Source: Psychrobacillus sp. FSL H8-0483 (GTDB taxonomy: Bacteria; Bacillota; Bacilli; Bacillales_A; Planococcaceae). From it: DNA of 64,000 bases. Of the stretch, positions 17,791-27,566 are shown one piece after another. Numbering within the stretch: position 1 is the stretch's first letter; the number at the start of each line of letters is the position of its first letter. Made by a program: the position numbers and the translations under genes. The notes below the pieces were generated by a model, which was not told the DNA's origin, did no database searches, and saw only the letters and a program-made list of their open reading frames with translations. Location of the stretch: NCBI RefSeq assembly GCF_038637725.1, contig NZ_CP152052.1:3603001-3667000 (forward strand), read 5' to 3'.

Positions 17791-18102
17791 CATCTATAAA
17801 AATGGATCAAACACCGGATTTAAAAAATTCAATTCAATATATATATTAAAGTTTATTGTCTCTGCGAGGGCGCTTCATCATGCTTGACTAAAATAATTCA
17901 TAAAATGGATGCTGTATTTATTTTATGTCGATCAAAGAATTCATCTTATGTGTCGTGTGATCGACGTGGAATGACCTTAAAAATCATCGACATCGAATAA
18001 ATAAATGATCCAATGATGATTAGAACAACACTATTACGATGGTCTATGCATCCATTACCTTGGCATACTATGTACTAGATCTATAGAAAGGAGGTATTAT
18101 CG

Positions 18103-18942
18103 ATGGGTATTCGTCCTGTGAGATTTCTTTATGTAGCAAATGATGGCGATAGCACGGTAGAAATTTATGATATTACCACGCCTACCACTCCTGTACGTCT
18201 AGGGCAGTTTGGTGCAGGAGATTTAAATAATCCTCAAGGATTGGTTATTACAGGTACCACGCTTTATGTATCAAATTTTGGCGATAGCACGGTAGAAATT
18301 TATGATATTTCCATTCCTAGCACTCCTGTACGTCAAGGGCAGTTTGGTACAGGAGATTTAAGTTTACCTTTCGGATTGGTTATTACAGGTACCACGCTTT
18401 ATGTATCAAATGTTAGTGATAACACGGTAGAAATTTATGATATTACCACGCCTACCGCTCCTGTACGTCAAGGGCAGTTTGGTGCAGCAGATTTAAGTGG
18501 TCCTGATGCGTTGGCAATTACAGGCACCACTCTTTATGTAGCAAATTTTGGTGATGATACGGTAGAAATTTATGATATTACCACGCCTACCGCTCCTGTA
18601 CGTCAAGGGAGGTTTGGTGCAGGAGATTTAAATAATCCTCGCGGATTGGCGATTACAGGCACCACTCTTTATGTAGTAAATCAAGGTGATGATACGGTAG
18701 AAATTTATGATATTTCCACGCCTATCGCACCTATACGTCAAGGGCAGTTTGGTGCAACAGATTTAAGTGTTCCTAACGGATTGGTTATTACGGGTACCAC
18801 GCTTTATGTATCAAATGACGGTGATGACACGGTAGAAATTTATAATATTACCAATCCTTCCGCTCCTATGCGTGTAGGCGAGTTTAATGCAGGAAATTTA
18901 AATAATCCTGTCGGAATGGCAATTTTTACGCTTTTAGTCTAG
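18103..18942 (+). CDS. Beta-propeller protein made of six near-identical 45-residue repeats
   Basis: The 279-residue product is MGIRPV plus six copies of a 45-residue unit (FLYVANDGDSTVEIYDITTP ... GLVITGTT), the LVIVD/YVTN-like propeller type. Six such blades could close one propeller. No signal peptide, transmembrane segment or catalytic motif is visible, so a binding or structural role is likely. ATG at 18103 has AAAGGAGG at 10 nt. The DNA repeats are in exact 135-bp register, implying recent duplication or homogenisation. Function unknown. Confidence 0.8.
   Translation: MGIRPVRFLYVANDGDSTVEIYDITTPTTPVRLGQFGAGDLNNPQGLVITGTTLYVSNFGDSTVEIYDISIPSTPVRQGQFGTGDLSLPFGLVITGTTLYVSNVSDNTVEIYDITTPTAPVRQGQFGAADLSGPDALAITGTTLYVANFGDDTVEIYDITTPTAPVRQGRFGAGDLNNPRGLAITGTTLYVVNQGDDTVEIYDISTPIAPIRQGQFGATDLSVPNGLVITGTTLYVSNDGDDTVEIYNITNPSAPMRVGEFNAGNLNNPVGMAIFTLLV
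18127..18936 (+). repeat. Six exact-register 135-bp tandem repeats inside a gene
   Basis: The marker CACGGTAG/TACGGTAG recurs at 18151, 18286, 18421, 18556, 18691 and 18826 in the form NANACGGTAG, each exactly 135 bp apart with no insertion or deletion. High DNA identity makes copy-number change by slippage or recombination likely, always in frame. Confidence 0.9.
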
Positions 18943-19158
18943 AGAGGGATGTGTCCAAGATACACGTAAAAATAGGATATAGCATGAAAAAACCTTTATA
19001 GATAAGGTAATGAATGATAACTTGCAGAAAAACCACTCATTTATTTAGGGTTTTCCTATTCGAAGAATGATTCGATTAGTAAGATTTCTAAATCTAGTAA
19101 AGAATTGTATGGAGTATACAAAACTAGTTAACATAAGACAATTTTAGGAAGTAACCAA

Positions 19159-19194
19159 AAATGCCAATCCTTTGGTAGATAAGGGATTGGCGTT
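19159..19194 (+). terminator. Terminator downstream of the repeat protein
   Basis: AAATGCCAATCC pairs with GGATTGGCGTTT and is followed by T-rich sequence. The stretch 18943-19158 otherwise shows nothing. Confidence 0.65.
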
Positions 19195-19281
19195 TGTTCA
19201 TTTTTTATCGTTTATGCAGGATTTTATAAATCGTTGATACATCAACGTTTCCCTTCTCTGAGGAAGCCTTACAACTGTATA

Positions 19282-19493
19282 AAAAAAGCTAGTTTAAATA
19301 CTGAATTGACACCCCACTCTTTACATCATACTCATACGTCTCTTTTGCTCAGGCCGAAGTAAGTCTTCCACAAATCATGGAACGTTTAGGACATAAAGAT
19401 GAAGACACAACAAAAAATGTGTATTTACATGTAACAAAAGATATGAAAAAAGAGGCTTCCCAAAAGTTCAAAGAACTCATGGAAAACCTCTAA
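19282..19493 (+). pseudogene. Tyrosine recombinase C-terminal remnant (i)
   Basis: KKASLNTELTPHSLHHTHTS reads in one frame, then after a one-base shift near 19350 AEVSLPQIMERLGHKDEDTT and KNVYLHVTKDMKKEASQKF to the stop at 19493. This is the catalytic C terminus of a phage-type integrase, but the usual HxLRHTH arginine is His and the tyrosine region is reached only by frameshift. The N-terminal two thirds are gone. Confidence 0.8.
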
Positions 19494-19666
19494 TATTAGA
19501 CCCATACCCCAGAAAATGTTACCCATTTGTTACCCCTGGTTTTTTTCCAGAGTATATTAAGGTCTATAATCCCTGCCGTTATAGGATTGTTGAGCATTGA
19601 TTACATCACATCATATGGCGATAAATTTTCGCAATAAGTGATGTTCAGGTGATGAGTTATTTATTA

Positions 19667-20236
19667 TCATAACGTACTAAGCCGTAGTTCATAAAAATAC
19701 TGCACAATTGGATGCTTTAACTTCATCTTCTCGGTCATGTTTAAAATTCGTTTTTTTCCAACCCGTCTGTCCACCAAAGCTAGAATATTCAATAGGATAT
19801 CATCGCTCTCTATGCTTTCCTCTATAGAAGTGGATAAAAACTTATTAGCTACAACGATAAAATTTGATTTACTTAACGATGACTGCGCTGACAAAAGCTC
19901 CTTTGCATATTCTGATAATTTTCTCCCCCTTGCAATTACTTGTAGACGATCCTCCGGAACTATCCCCTTGGTTTCTTTTCTTACCGTTTCAATTTCCTCA
20001 TTGCTGATAGGAATTTGGATATCTGAATCATTCTTAATTTCCAACTCCGTCTGATACCATCTGATTAAGGTAGTTATATCACTCATATTGAGTACATTCT
20101 TTTTATCTACCGCAATATAACAAAGTCCTGCTTTATCAGGTAAATAACGGTAGCCGGTTGCACGGTATTCAACCCTTCCATGTAATGCAGGACAGAGAAA
20201 ACTCTCCAGATTTTGCTTCAATTTACTCCAGGCCAT
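19667..20236 (-). CDS. SF0329 family protein of unknown function
   Basis: The start is ATG at 20236, 6 nt after TTAAGGAG, giving 189 residues; 34 further codons upstream are open but have no ribosome site. The N-terminal MAWSKLKQNLESFLCPALHG and RVEYRATGYRYLPDKAGLCY is the family signature I associate with SF0329 proteins. The C-terminal part (residues 95-189) is helical. It stands alone between recombinase remnants, so it may be cargo of a former element. No activity is known to me. Confidence 0.7.
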   Translation of the reverse strand: MAWSKLKQNLESFLCPALHGRVEYRATGYRYLPDKAGLCYIAVDKKNVLNMSDITTLIRWYQTELEIKNDSDIQIPISNEEIETVRKETKGIVPEDRLQVIARGRKLSEYAKELLSAQSSLSKSNFIVVANKFLSTSIEESIESDDILLNILALVDRRVGKKRILNMTEKMKLKHPIVQYFYELRLSTL

Positions 20237-20440
20237 GTAATTCTCCTTAATTTTTATATTATAAATATTTATTGAGGCAATCGATCGATTCATACTAAAT
20301 ACAAGGTTTAAGTGTGATTTGAATTTCTGATGAAACAATAACTATAAGTAATATGAACATTCGGTTTAAGACAACAATATTATTTAAAAAGATATATCGA
20401 GTATATCACATCAATATTAATCATCCCTACCACAAATAAG

Positions 20441-20464
20441 AGGTGACCAACAGGGTCACCTCCT
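20441..20464 (+). terminator. Small hairpin terminator
   Basis: GAGGTGACC and GGTCACCTC around an AACAG-type loop, followed by CTTTG. It lies just before recombinase remnant (ii). Confidence 0.5.
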
Positions 20465-20470
20465 TTGTGT

Positions 20471-20597
20471 AGGACTCGAACAAATCATGGATAACCCGGC
20501 CATTCAGATGATCAAATCACCAAGAATGTCTATCTTCCGTGACAAAAGAAATGAAAAAAGAAGCTTCCCAATAGTTTGCACAACTAATGAGAAGCCT
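20471..20597 (+). pseudogene. Tyrosine recombinase C-terminal remnant (ii)
   Basis: Fragments LEQIMD, GHSDDQITKNVYL and VTKEMKKEASQ-stop-FAQLMRSL are read in shifting frames. They align with the end of remnant (i), so it derives from a close relative. It contains at least two frameshifts and a TAG stop. Confidence 0.65.
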
Positions 20598-20645
20598 CAA
20601 TTATAATCCACTATGTTAGCATTTCACTTTCACATTACATACAAA

Positions 20646-20660
20646 CCCTATATATCAAGG
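20646..20660. other. att-like direct repeat, left copy
   Basis: CCCTATATATCAAGG is identical at 20646-20660 and 23857-23871, and each copy lies about 50-90 bp after the end of a recombinase fragment. Integrase genes usually end next to attP, so these may be the core of old attL/attR sites. Confidence 0.5.
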
Positions 20661-20738
20661 GTTGCAGCGGCTTAAATGGGTACGATTTGTCTTGAAAGGC
20701 AGAAACTAAGGTTACGAGCCTATCATACCCAACTCTCT

Positions 20739-21296
20739 TTAAACAATATTGATTCCGGCACTGCCAAACCCTATAATATCCGTACGAAGATTGGCTGTTG
20801 GGATAGTGCGAGTTGATGTTGCAAAAAAGACCGTCAATAAACGGGTTCCCTCTACGATAGGTATACTTAGATCTTTGATAATGCCGGGTATAGTCGTTTC
20901 AACTGGAGTGTTACGAGTAATGCCTGTATCAAATGTGATCAATGTGTCTGGAAGTGCCTGAAATGTATCGGTCCCTGGAGGTGCAGCAAAAATTTGTGCG
21001 TGAACCGTTACAGTTACATCAAAATCGATTTCATTATTTTCATTACTTGGTCCGGAATAGCTATAAAATGCAGAAACAGCTGTGATTGTTCCGTCGCGCG
21101 GGACAGGAAAAGCTACGTTAGGGCTTAACGCAGAAGGGTTAATAAAAAACGTATCTTCACTAATAAAACCAGTACCATTTGCCCCAAAGCCGATCGTCGA
21201 AGAAAAAAAAGTGTTACCAAATTGGTTTGTAGACACTTCGATTGTTGTTCCTGATGCGAGGGGAATGATCGCACCGTTGGATAGCCTTATACCCAA
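20739..21296 (-). CDS. Stand-alone BclB-like exosporium C-terminal domain
   Basis: The protein (about 185 residues from TTG at 21296; AAGGAG 8 nt upstream, whereas GTG at 21305 overlaps that site) matches the C-terminal domain of BclB-type exosporium glycoproteins: VPRDGTITAVSAFYS, TVTVHAQIFAAPPGTDTFQ, EGTRLLTVFFATSTR and the end GFGSAGINIV. In BclB this trimerising domain follows a collagen-like region; here no GXX repeats are present. A spore-surface role is inferred from the family. It starts with the same MGIR as the repeat protein at 18103. Confidence 0.75.
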   Translation of the reverse strand: MGIRLSNGAIIPLASGTTIEVSTNQFGNTFFSSTIGFGANGTGFISEDTFFINPSALSPNVAFPVPRDGTITAVSAFYSYSGPSNENNEIDFDVTVTVHAQIFAAPPGTDTFQALPDTLITFDTGITRNTPVETTIPGIIKDLSIPIVEGTRLLTVFFATSTRTIPTANLRTDIIGFGSAGINIV

Positions 21297-21381
21297 AAAA
21301 TCCACTCCTTATTATTTGTCCCTACTAATACAGTATGAAAAGATTGACAAAATGTAAGGGCAGATTGAGTATTTTTCGCCA

Positions 21382-21940
21382 TTAAGCTACGTATCGCATA
21401 GTCCCATTGATGTTTTTATGGCGCATCATCTTCTGTATAGCAAAGGCTGTCATACCACTCATGGCTAATCTATGGCAAAAAGAATGTCTAAAAGTATGTG
21501 CTTACACACGAACATCTTTAAAATTCATGAGTCTCTAAGTTGTTAAACAGTTGTGTTATTGAATTATCCGTCATCTGTGTATTATCACGCTTCAAGAATA
21601 CATATTCATTCCCTTATACAAAATGATTCTTACAAAAACAAGTAGCCACGATAACTAAAATAACTCTTCTCCTTGCGACTTAAACTCCGATAGTAAGCTA
21701 ATATCTGATATATCTGTTCATCTGTAAAAACATATTCGGTTTATTCCCTCTCTCTTGACAATCTAGTAAATAATTACGTACATGATGATGACCAACCTCT
21801 TCAATGTTAATGACACCTTGTTCTAGACAATAGTTGATAAACTGTCCTAAAGTCATCTCATAGTTCTTAATGTTTGTCTGGGTTATGTTCTTAAACTTTC
21901 TGTCAGCTAAAAAGTCTTGATAAGCAAATTTCAACAGCAT
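21382..21940 (-). pseudogene. Tyrosine recombinase pseudogene (iii), all domains in pieces
   Basis: From 21940 the frame gives a SAM-like N-terminal domain (NYEMTLGQFINYCLEQGVIN, HHHVRNYLLDCQERGNKPN), then in another frame FTDEQIYQILAYYRSLSRKE, then VFLKRDNTQMTDNSITQLFN, and finally AHTFRHSFCHRLAMSG and MTAFAIQKMMRHKNINGTMR ending at 21382. An internal deletion and at least three frame changes plus a stop make it dead. Confidence 0.8.
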
Positions 21941-21945
21941 AAAAA

Positions 21946-21978
21946 ATAACCACCTCTCTAATTTTGAGAAGTGGTTAT
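21946..21978. terminator. Terminator-like hairpin
   Basis: ATAACCACCTCTC pairs with GAGAAGTGGTTAT; the minus strand continues into TTTTTT. It resembles the hairpin at 17754. Beyond it, 21979-22515 has no gene; GGGGCTAATATTGGGGCTAAA near 22440-22460 resembles sequence often found beside integrase genes but I cannot assign it. Confidence 0.55.
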
Positions 21979-22515
21979 ATCTTTACTAATTAATTGTGAA
22001 TTACACAGCTTCACAGAAAGCGATGTAAAAAGAATTACCTCATTCCGCCCATCACTCAAGTCTAAAAATGAGGACAAATATATCTTCTATTCCCCAGTTA
22101 AATAAGGTTTTCATATAAATACTGTTCATATCTATATACGCAATAACAAAAAAAAGTGGTTAAAAAAGTGGTCAAATTCTTTCTTACATTATCGATATGG
22201 ATTCCATAGATGAACTGTTGTGCGGATGATATACCGGCCTGTTTTTAAATGTCATACAGTCCATGAAAACCTTGAATTAAGGGTACATGCAGATAAAGTT
22301 TATCATGTGATTTCATGTTTTATCTTAAAAATTGGGGTATTCTCAAAATAACGTGTGATATCAACTATTTGATGGTACTCCTATCTAATACTAGTATGCA
22401 AATTAATGCATTTAAAAGCAGGTTAATGAGGCTAGTTTGGGGCTAATATTGGGGCTAAAAAAAACAAAAATGGCGGCGTATGTACAGGAATGTGTAATTG
22501 TGATTGGGGTAAAAT

Positions 22516-22542
22516 AAAAAGCACCTAGTTAGAGGTGCTTTA
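22516..22542. terminator. Terminator after the haloperoxidase-like gene
   Basis: AAAAGCACCT and AGGTGCTTTAAAA form a short bidirectional stem, 54 nt after the stop of the minus-strand phosphatase gene. Confidence 0.7.
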
Positions 22543-22595
22543 AAATATTCTATACAGTAGCAAGCATTTCGTTTTCTAGTTCGTCTTTAAAGCGT

Positions 22596-23528
22596 TTAGA
22601 TATTATTGAGTTTTTTCCGCTTATATCCAATTAAAGACCAGAAAAATTCTTTTATCTTGATCCAAATGCCAACTCCTCTTGATGCAGATTGACATTTATC
22701 TTTAAAATCAAACGGAATAATTTGTCTGTATGGGGGGGGAGGAAGTTGTGCGCCTCGATCTTCAGTAAATGGAACGTCTACTGGCTGTCCTGATGCATCC
22801 CTCTGATTTCTAAGAGTGTTGATGACAGCTATACCTACTGCCTTGCCTAGTCTCAATCCCTCACTGATATCGGAAGGAAAATGGACGCCTGCATATAAGC
22901 GGGATATGGCATTTTCTTCGGCTAGTTGCTGTAGACGGTCTGATTCAGCAGGAAAGAAATAACTTAATACCGTGGCAGCAGCACCAGAAGCAATTGCATG
23001 TCCAGATAAATAGGTTGGGTGGCGTGGGGTGCAGAGCAACGGTACGAAGTTAGGACCCATTTGAACTGGACGGGCTACGTCATAACGATACTTGACATCC
23101 CAACAAACAACTAAAGCGTCCTGTATGGCAGCTTGCGTAGCAGCCAATATACGTGCTGCACGAGGAGATGAGATAGAGATGGGTGGAATGCCTGTCCTAT
23201 AAACTGTATAGGTATCAATTAATCGGTCAATAATGGGAGTCCATTGCTTTGTTACGGCGCCCGTTCCCCAATAAACTGCTATTTTTTTTTGTTTTAGTGT
23301 AAGGGTTTGTGCAGTACGTTTTACTAATTCTAATTCAGCTAGCCAATCAATTGTGTTTGGGTCTGTTACCTGTGGCAGCGGGTTTCCCTTTAGGTCCGTA
23401 AACCAGCCGTTATCTCGCTTTAGATAAAAGAGCGGCCAGGAACCAGCTAAAGGTTCCTCTGGATTTTGAGGGGGCTTATTCTCTCCATTATATGGCACCT
23501 TCGACCAACGTGGATAATTAAATCGCAT
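22596..23528 (-). CDS. Vanadium-dependent haloperoxidase-like PAP2 phosphatase
   Basis: The 310-residue product carries the three vanadate/phosphate-binding motifs of the PAP2/haloperoxidase superfamily: KYRYDVARP, PTYLSGHAIASG with the acid-base His, and SRLYAGVHFPSDISEG. These residues coordinate vanadate in haloperoxidases and phosphate in phosphatases. No signal peptide is present. ATG at 23528 follows GGGAGG. It lies between two recombinase remnants and inside the att-like repeats, so it may be inherited cargo. Which reaction it performs cannot be decided from sequence. Confidence 0.88.
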   Translation of the reverse strand: MRFNYPRWSKVPYNGENKPPQNPEEPLAGSWPLFYLKRDNGWFTDLKGNPLPQVTDPNTIDWLAELELVKRTAQTLTLKQKKIAVYWGTGAVTKQWTPIIDRLIDTYTVYRTGIPPISISSPRAARILAATQAAIQDALVVCWDVKYRYDVARPVQMGPNFVPLLCTPRHPTYLSGHAIASGAAATVLSYFFPAESDRLQQLAEENAISRLYAGVHFPSDISEGLRLGKAVGIAVINTLRNQRDASGQPVDVPFTEDRGAQLPPPPYRQIIPFDFKDKCQSASRGVGIWIKIKEFFWSLIGYKRKKLNNI

Positions 23529-23615
23529 ATTGTTTTCACCTCCCTTCGTTAACTGCTTTATGTTATTATACTCACAAGAAATAGATTTGGATTGGACAAA
23601 TTTACTAATAATATA

Positions 23616-23768
23616 TTGATAGAAGCGGGTGTGGGAGTAAAGGAGATTCAGCAGCGCTTAGGCCATACAGACATAAACACAACAATGAATATCTACGCTC
23701 ATATGACAGCCAATATGGAAGAAAAGGCCTCTCACCAGTTCAGTAAACTGATGAAAGACCTTCTCTAA
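23616..23768 (+). pseudogene. Tyrosine recombinase C-terminal remnant (iv)
   Basis: LIEAGVGVKEIQQRLGHTDI, NTTMNIYAHMTANMEEKASH and QFSKLMKDLL run uninterrupted to the stop at 23768. This is the last 50 residues of a phage-type integrase including the catalytic GH(T) and Tyr (NIYAH). Everything upstream is gone; the preceding bases belong to the phosphatase promoter region. Confidence 0.8.
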
Positions 23769-23856
23769 TAAAATGAACTTTTAGTTTATGAAATGAGCAT
23801 CTTTTTACTCACTATGAGCAAATGTATGAGCATTTATCTTTCTTCTACCTAAAAAC

Positions 23857-23871
23857 CCCTATATATCAAGG
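23857..23871. other. att-like direct repeat, right copy
   Basis: Second copy of CCCTATATATCAAGG, 15 bp before the groEL stop codon and 88 bp after recombinase remnant (iv). The position just downstream of groEL would make the 3' end of groEL the integration target region (inference). Confidence 0.5.
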
Positions 23872-23885
23872 CTTTATGATTTTTA

Positions 23886-25532
<1,647 letters not shown>

Positions 25533-25562
25533 CTAATTTTTATCTCGTTTTATATGAGCCTA

Positions 25563-25847
25563 TTAGCCAATTACAGCTAGAATATCGCTTTCGCGTAAAA
25601 TTAAAAATTCGTTGTTTTCATATTTCACTTCTGTACCTGCATATTTAGAGAAGATGATACGGTCTCCTTCTTTCACATCTAAGTCTACGCGTGTACCGTT
25701 ATCAAGTACTCGTCCAGTTCCTATAGCAACAACTTTACCTTCTTGCGGTTTCTCTTTAGCAGAGTCTGGAAGTACGATGCCAGATGCTGTTTTTTCCTCA
25801 GCTTCGATTAATTCGATTACAATACGATCACCTAATGGTCTTAACAA
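25563..25847 (-). CDS. groS: Co-chaperonin GroES
   Basis: The 94-residue product shows the GroES fold with [20 protein letters not shown], the mobile loop ([16 protein letters not shown]) and [16 protein letters not shown]. It caps the GroEL ring. It is first in groES-groEL, with GGAGG before the ATG. Confidence 0.98.
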   Translation of the reverse strand: MLRPLGDRIVIELIEAEEKTASGIVLPDSAKEKPQEGKVVAIGTGRVLDNGTRVDLDVKEGDRIIFSKYAGTEVKYENNEFLILRESDILAVIG

Positions 25848-25885
25848 GTGAAACTACCTCCCTAAAATAGTAGAATTTAATATTA

Positions 25886-25912
25886 TTAGCACTCTTACTC
25901 TTCGAGTGCTAA
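25886..25912. promoter_or_regulatory. CIRCE operator of groESL
   Basis: Perfect inverted repeat TTAGCACTC, nine bases, GAGTGCTAA. This is the consensus HrcA binding site. It overlaps the transcription start region of the promoter at 25923-25951 and implies heat induction. Confidence 0.97.
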
Positions 25913-25922
25913 CACACTTATA

Positions 25923-25951
25923 ATAATAATTAATTACAGAACATTTTGCAA
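25923..25951 (-). promoter_or_regulatory. groESL SigA promoter
   Basis: Minus-strand TTGCAA (25951-25946), 17-bp spacer, TATTAT (25928-25923), placing transcription start at the edge of CIRCE. Confidence 0.75.
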
Positions 25952-26031
25952 GTGAGAAGAATATTTTTTCTTTTATTTTGTATTTCCTTTACAATAAAAG
26001 AAACTAGATAAATGGAGAGGTATTAAAATAC

Positions 26032-26745
26032 ATGAAACAACAAAAGACAGCCATATACATATTAATCGTTTACTGCATGATGCAACTATCAGGAGCACTC
26101 TTTATACCGCTACTTCGCAAATTTTTTACCTCGTTAGATGTTGAAAATCCAATACTCATTGCTGCTGGTTGGTGGATATTTCTAAGTATGGGGATTGGTA
26201 CAGTCATAACCCTACTTATTATTCGTAAAGATAAAGCATTTTTACGACCTCTTAAAGGAGCACCGTTTAGCTTAGCGAAAACAATTGGCTGGGGAGTAAT
26301 CGGATTCTTCTTAGTATTTTTAGGACAAATCATTGCTGCAAACATTGAGCTTGCACTTGGGGTGGAGCCTGGGTCTCAAAATACAGCACAATTTATTGAA
26401 ATCGCCCGCGGTGTGCCATTTGTGGTTTTTTCCATTGTCATTTTTGCTCCAATATTAGAAGAGCTGATTTTCCGTCGCATTATATTCGGTATGTTATTAC
26501 CAAAAACAAATTTCTTTGTAGCGGCTTCCATAAGTGCTATTGCGTTTGGGGCTATACACTTTGAATTTACGCACATCCTACTATATGCCGTCTCGGGATT
26601 TATATTCGCTTATATTTATTATAAAACTAAGCGAATCCTCGCTTCGATTGTGTCTCATATGTTATTAAACGGATTTGTGACTGTTTTCCAATTTTATGGA
26701 GATACCATACAAAAATTCCTTGAAACTTATTCGCAAATGCCATAA
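26032..26745 (+). CDS. CPBP-family intramembrane metalloprotease
   Basis: A 237-residue protein with about seven membrane helices and the CPBP motifs: EELIFRR (residues about 143-149), FGAIHFE and SHMLLNG, which supply the metal-binding Glu/His set. The family includes CAAX-prenyl-like endopeptidases and bacteriocin-immunity proteins. ATG at 26032 follows GGAGAGG. It is divergent from groES and convergent with rex. Substrate unknown. Confidence 0.88.
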   Translation: MKQQKTAIYILIVYCMMQLSGALFIPLLRKFFTSLDVENPILIAAGWWIFLSMGIGTVITLLIIRKDKAFLRPLKGAPFSLAKTIGWGVIGFFLVFLGQIIAANIELALGVEPGSQNTAQFIEIARGVPFVVFSIVIFAPILEELIFRRIIFGMLLPKTNFFVAASISAIAFGAIHFEFTHILLYAVSGFIFAYIYYKTKRILASIVSHMLLNGFVTVFQFYGDTIQKFLETYSQMP

Positions 26746-26746
26746 A

Positions 26747-26788
26747 GAAAAGCCTTCTACCGATTTTGCAATGCGGTGGAAGGCTTTC
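26747..26788. terminator. Shared terminator of CPBP and rex genes
   Basis: GAAAAGCCTTCTACCG pairs with CGGTGGAAGGCTTTC between the two convergent genes, with T runs on both strands. Confidence 0.85.
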
Positions 26789-26792
26789 TTCA

Positions 26793-27434
26793 TTATTCTG
26801 TATCTTCGTTTCGAATCAAGTAAATAAGCGTCTGTAATTCTACTGACAGATCAATAGTATGTACACGAATGGCATCAGACGTGCTTAACCTCACTGGTGT
26901 AAAGTTTAGTATCCCTTTAACCGTCGTGCCGGTTAAACGATCTGCCACTTCTTGTGCTGAACGACTTGGTAACGTAAAAATGACTAATTCTATTCCGTAC
27001 TCTTTCAGCTTTTCTACCATTACACTAGAATGAAAAACGGGAATATCACTCATAATTGTTCCCTCTACAGGAGCTTTTGTATCAAAAGCAACGACAATTT
27101 TAGTATTGTGGTTTTTTTGAAAGTTATATTTAAGAAAAGCAGTTCCTAAACTACCAACCCCTATAAGTGCCACATTTGCCGCTTCATCCTGGTCTAACGT
27201 TTTTCTAAAAAATTCGAGCAGGTTAGGCACGTCATATCCATATCCTTTTTTGCCAAGTGCACCAAAATGAGAAAAATCACGTCGTATTGTTGCGGAATCA
27301 ATTTTCATTGCATCGCTTAACTCTTGTGAGGAAACTCTTTTGTGTCCTGCATTATGAAAGCTTTGCAAAAATCTATAATATAGAGGAAGTCTTTTCGTTG
27401 TTGCTTGAGGAATCCTCGGTGCTTCAGGTTTCAT
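26793..27434 (-). CDS. rex: Redox-sensing repressor Rex
   Basis: Rex is a homodimeric repressor that senses NADH/NAD+ and controls fermentation and respiratory genes. The 213-residue product has the N-terminal winged helix ([43 protein letters not shown]) and the Rossmann fold [10 protein letters not shown], with a C-terminal swapped helix. It is divergent from the ABC-F gene, as in B. subtilis where ydiH (rex) neighbours ydiF. Confidence 0.96.
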   Translation of the reverse strand: MKPEAPRIPQATTKRLPLYYRFLQSFHNAGHKRVSSQELSDAMKIDSATIRRDFSHFGALGKKGYGYDVPNLLEFFRKTLDQDEAANVALIGVGSLGTAFLKYNFQKNHNTKIVVAFDTKAPVEGTIMSDIPVFHSSVMVEKLKEYGIELVIFTLPSRSAQEVADRLTGTTVKGILNFTPVRLSTSDAIRVHTIDLSVELQTLIYLIRNEDTE

Positions 27435-27566
27435 AAAAATCCTCCTATTTCATTCGAACAAATTGTTATTATCTTACTAGACATTTCGTGTTATGTAAAG
27501 ACTAGAGCGTTGCAACGTTCCGCCCTATCTATTACACTTAAGAATAGAATTGAGGTGCGAATCATC

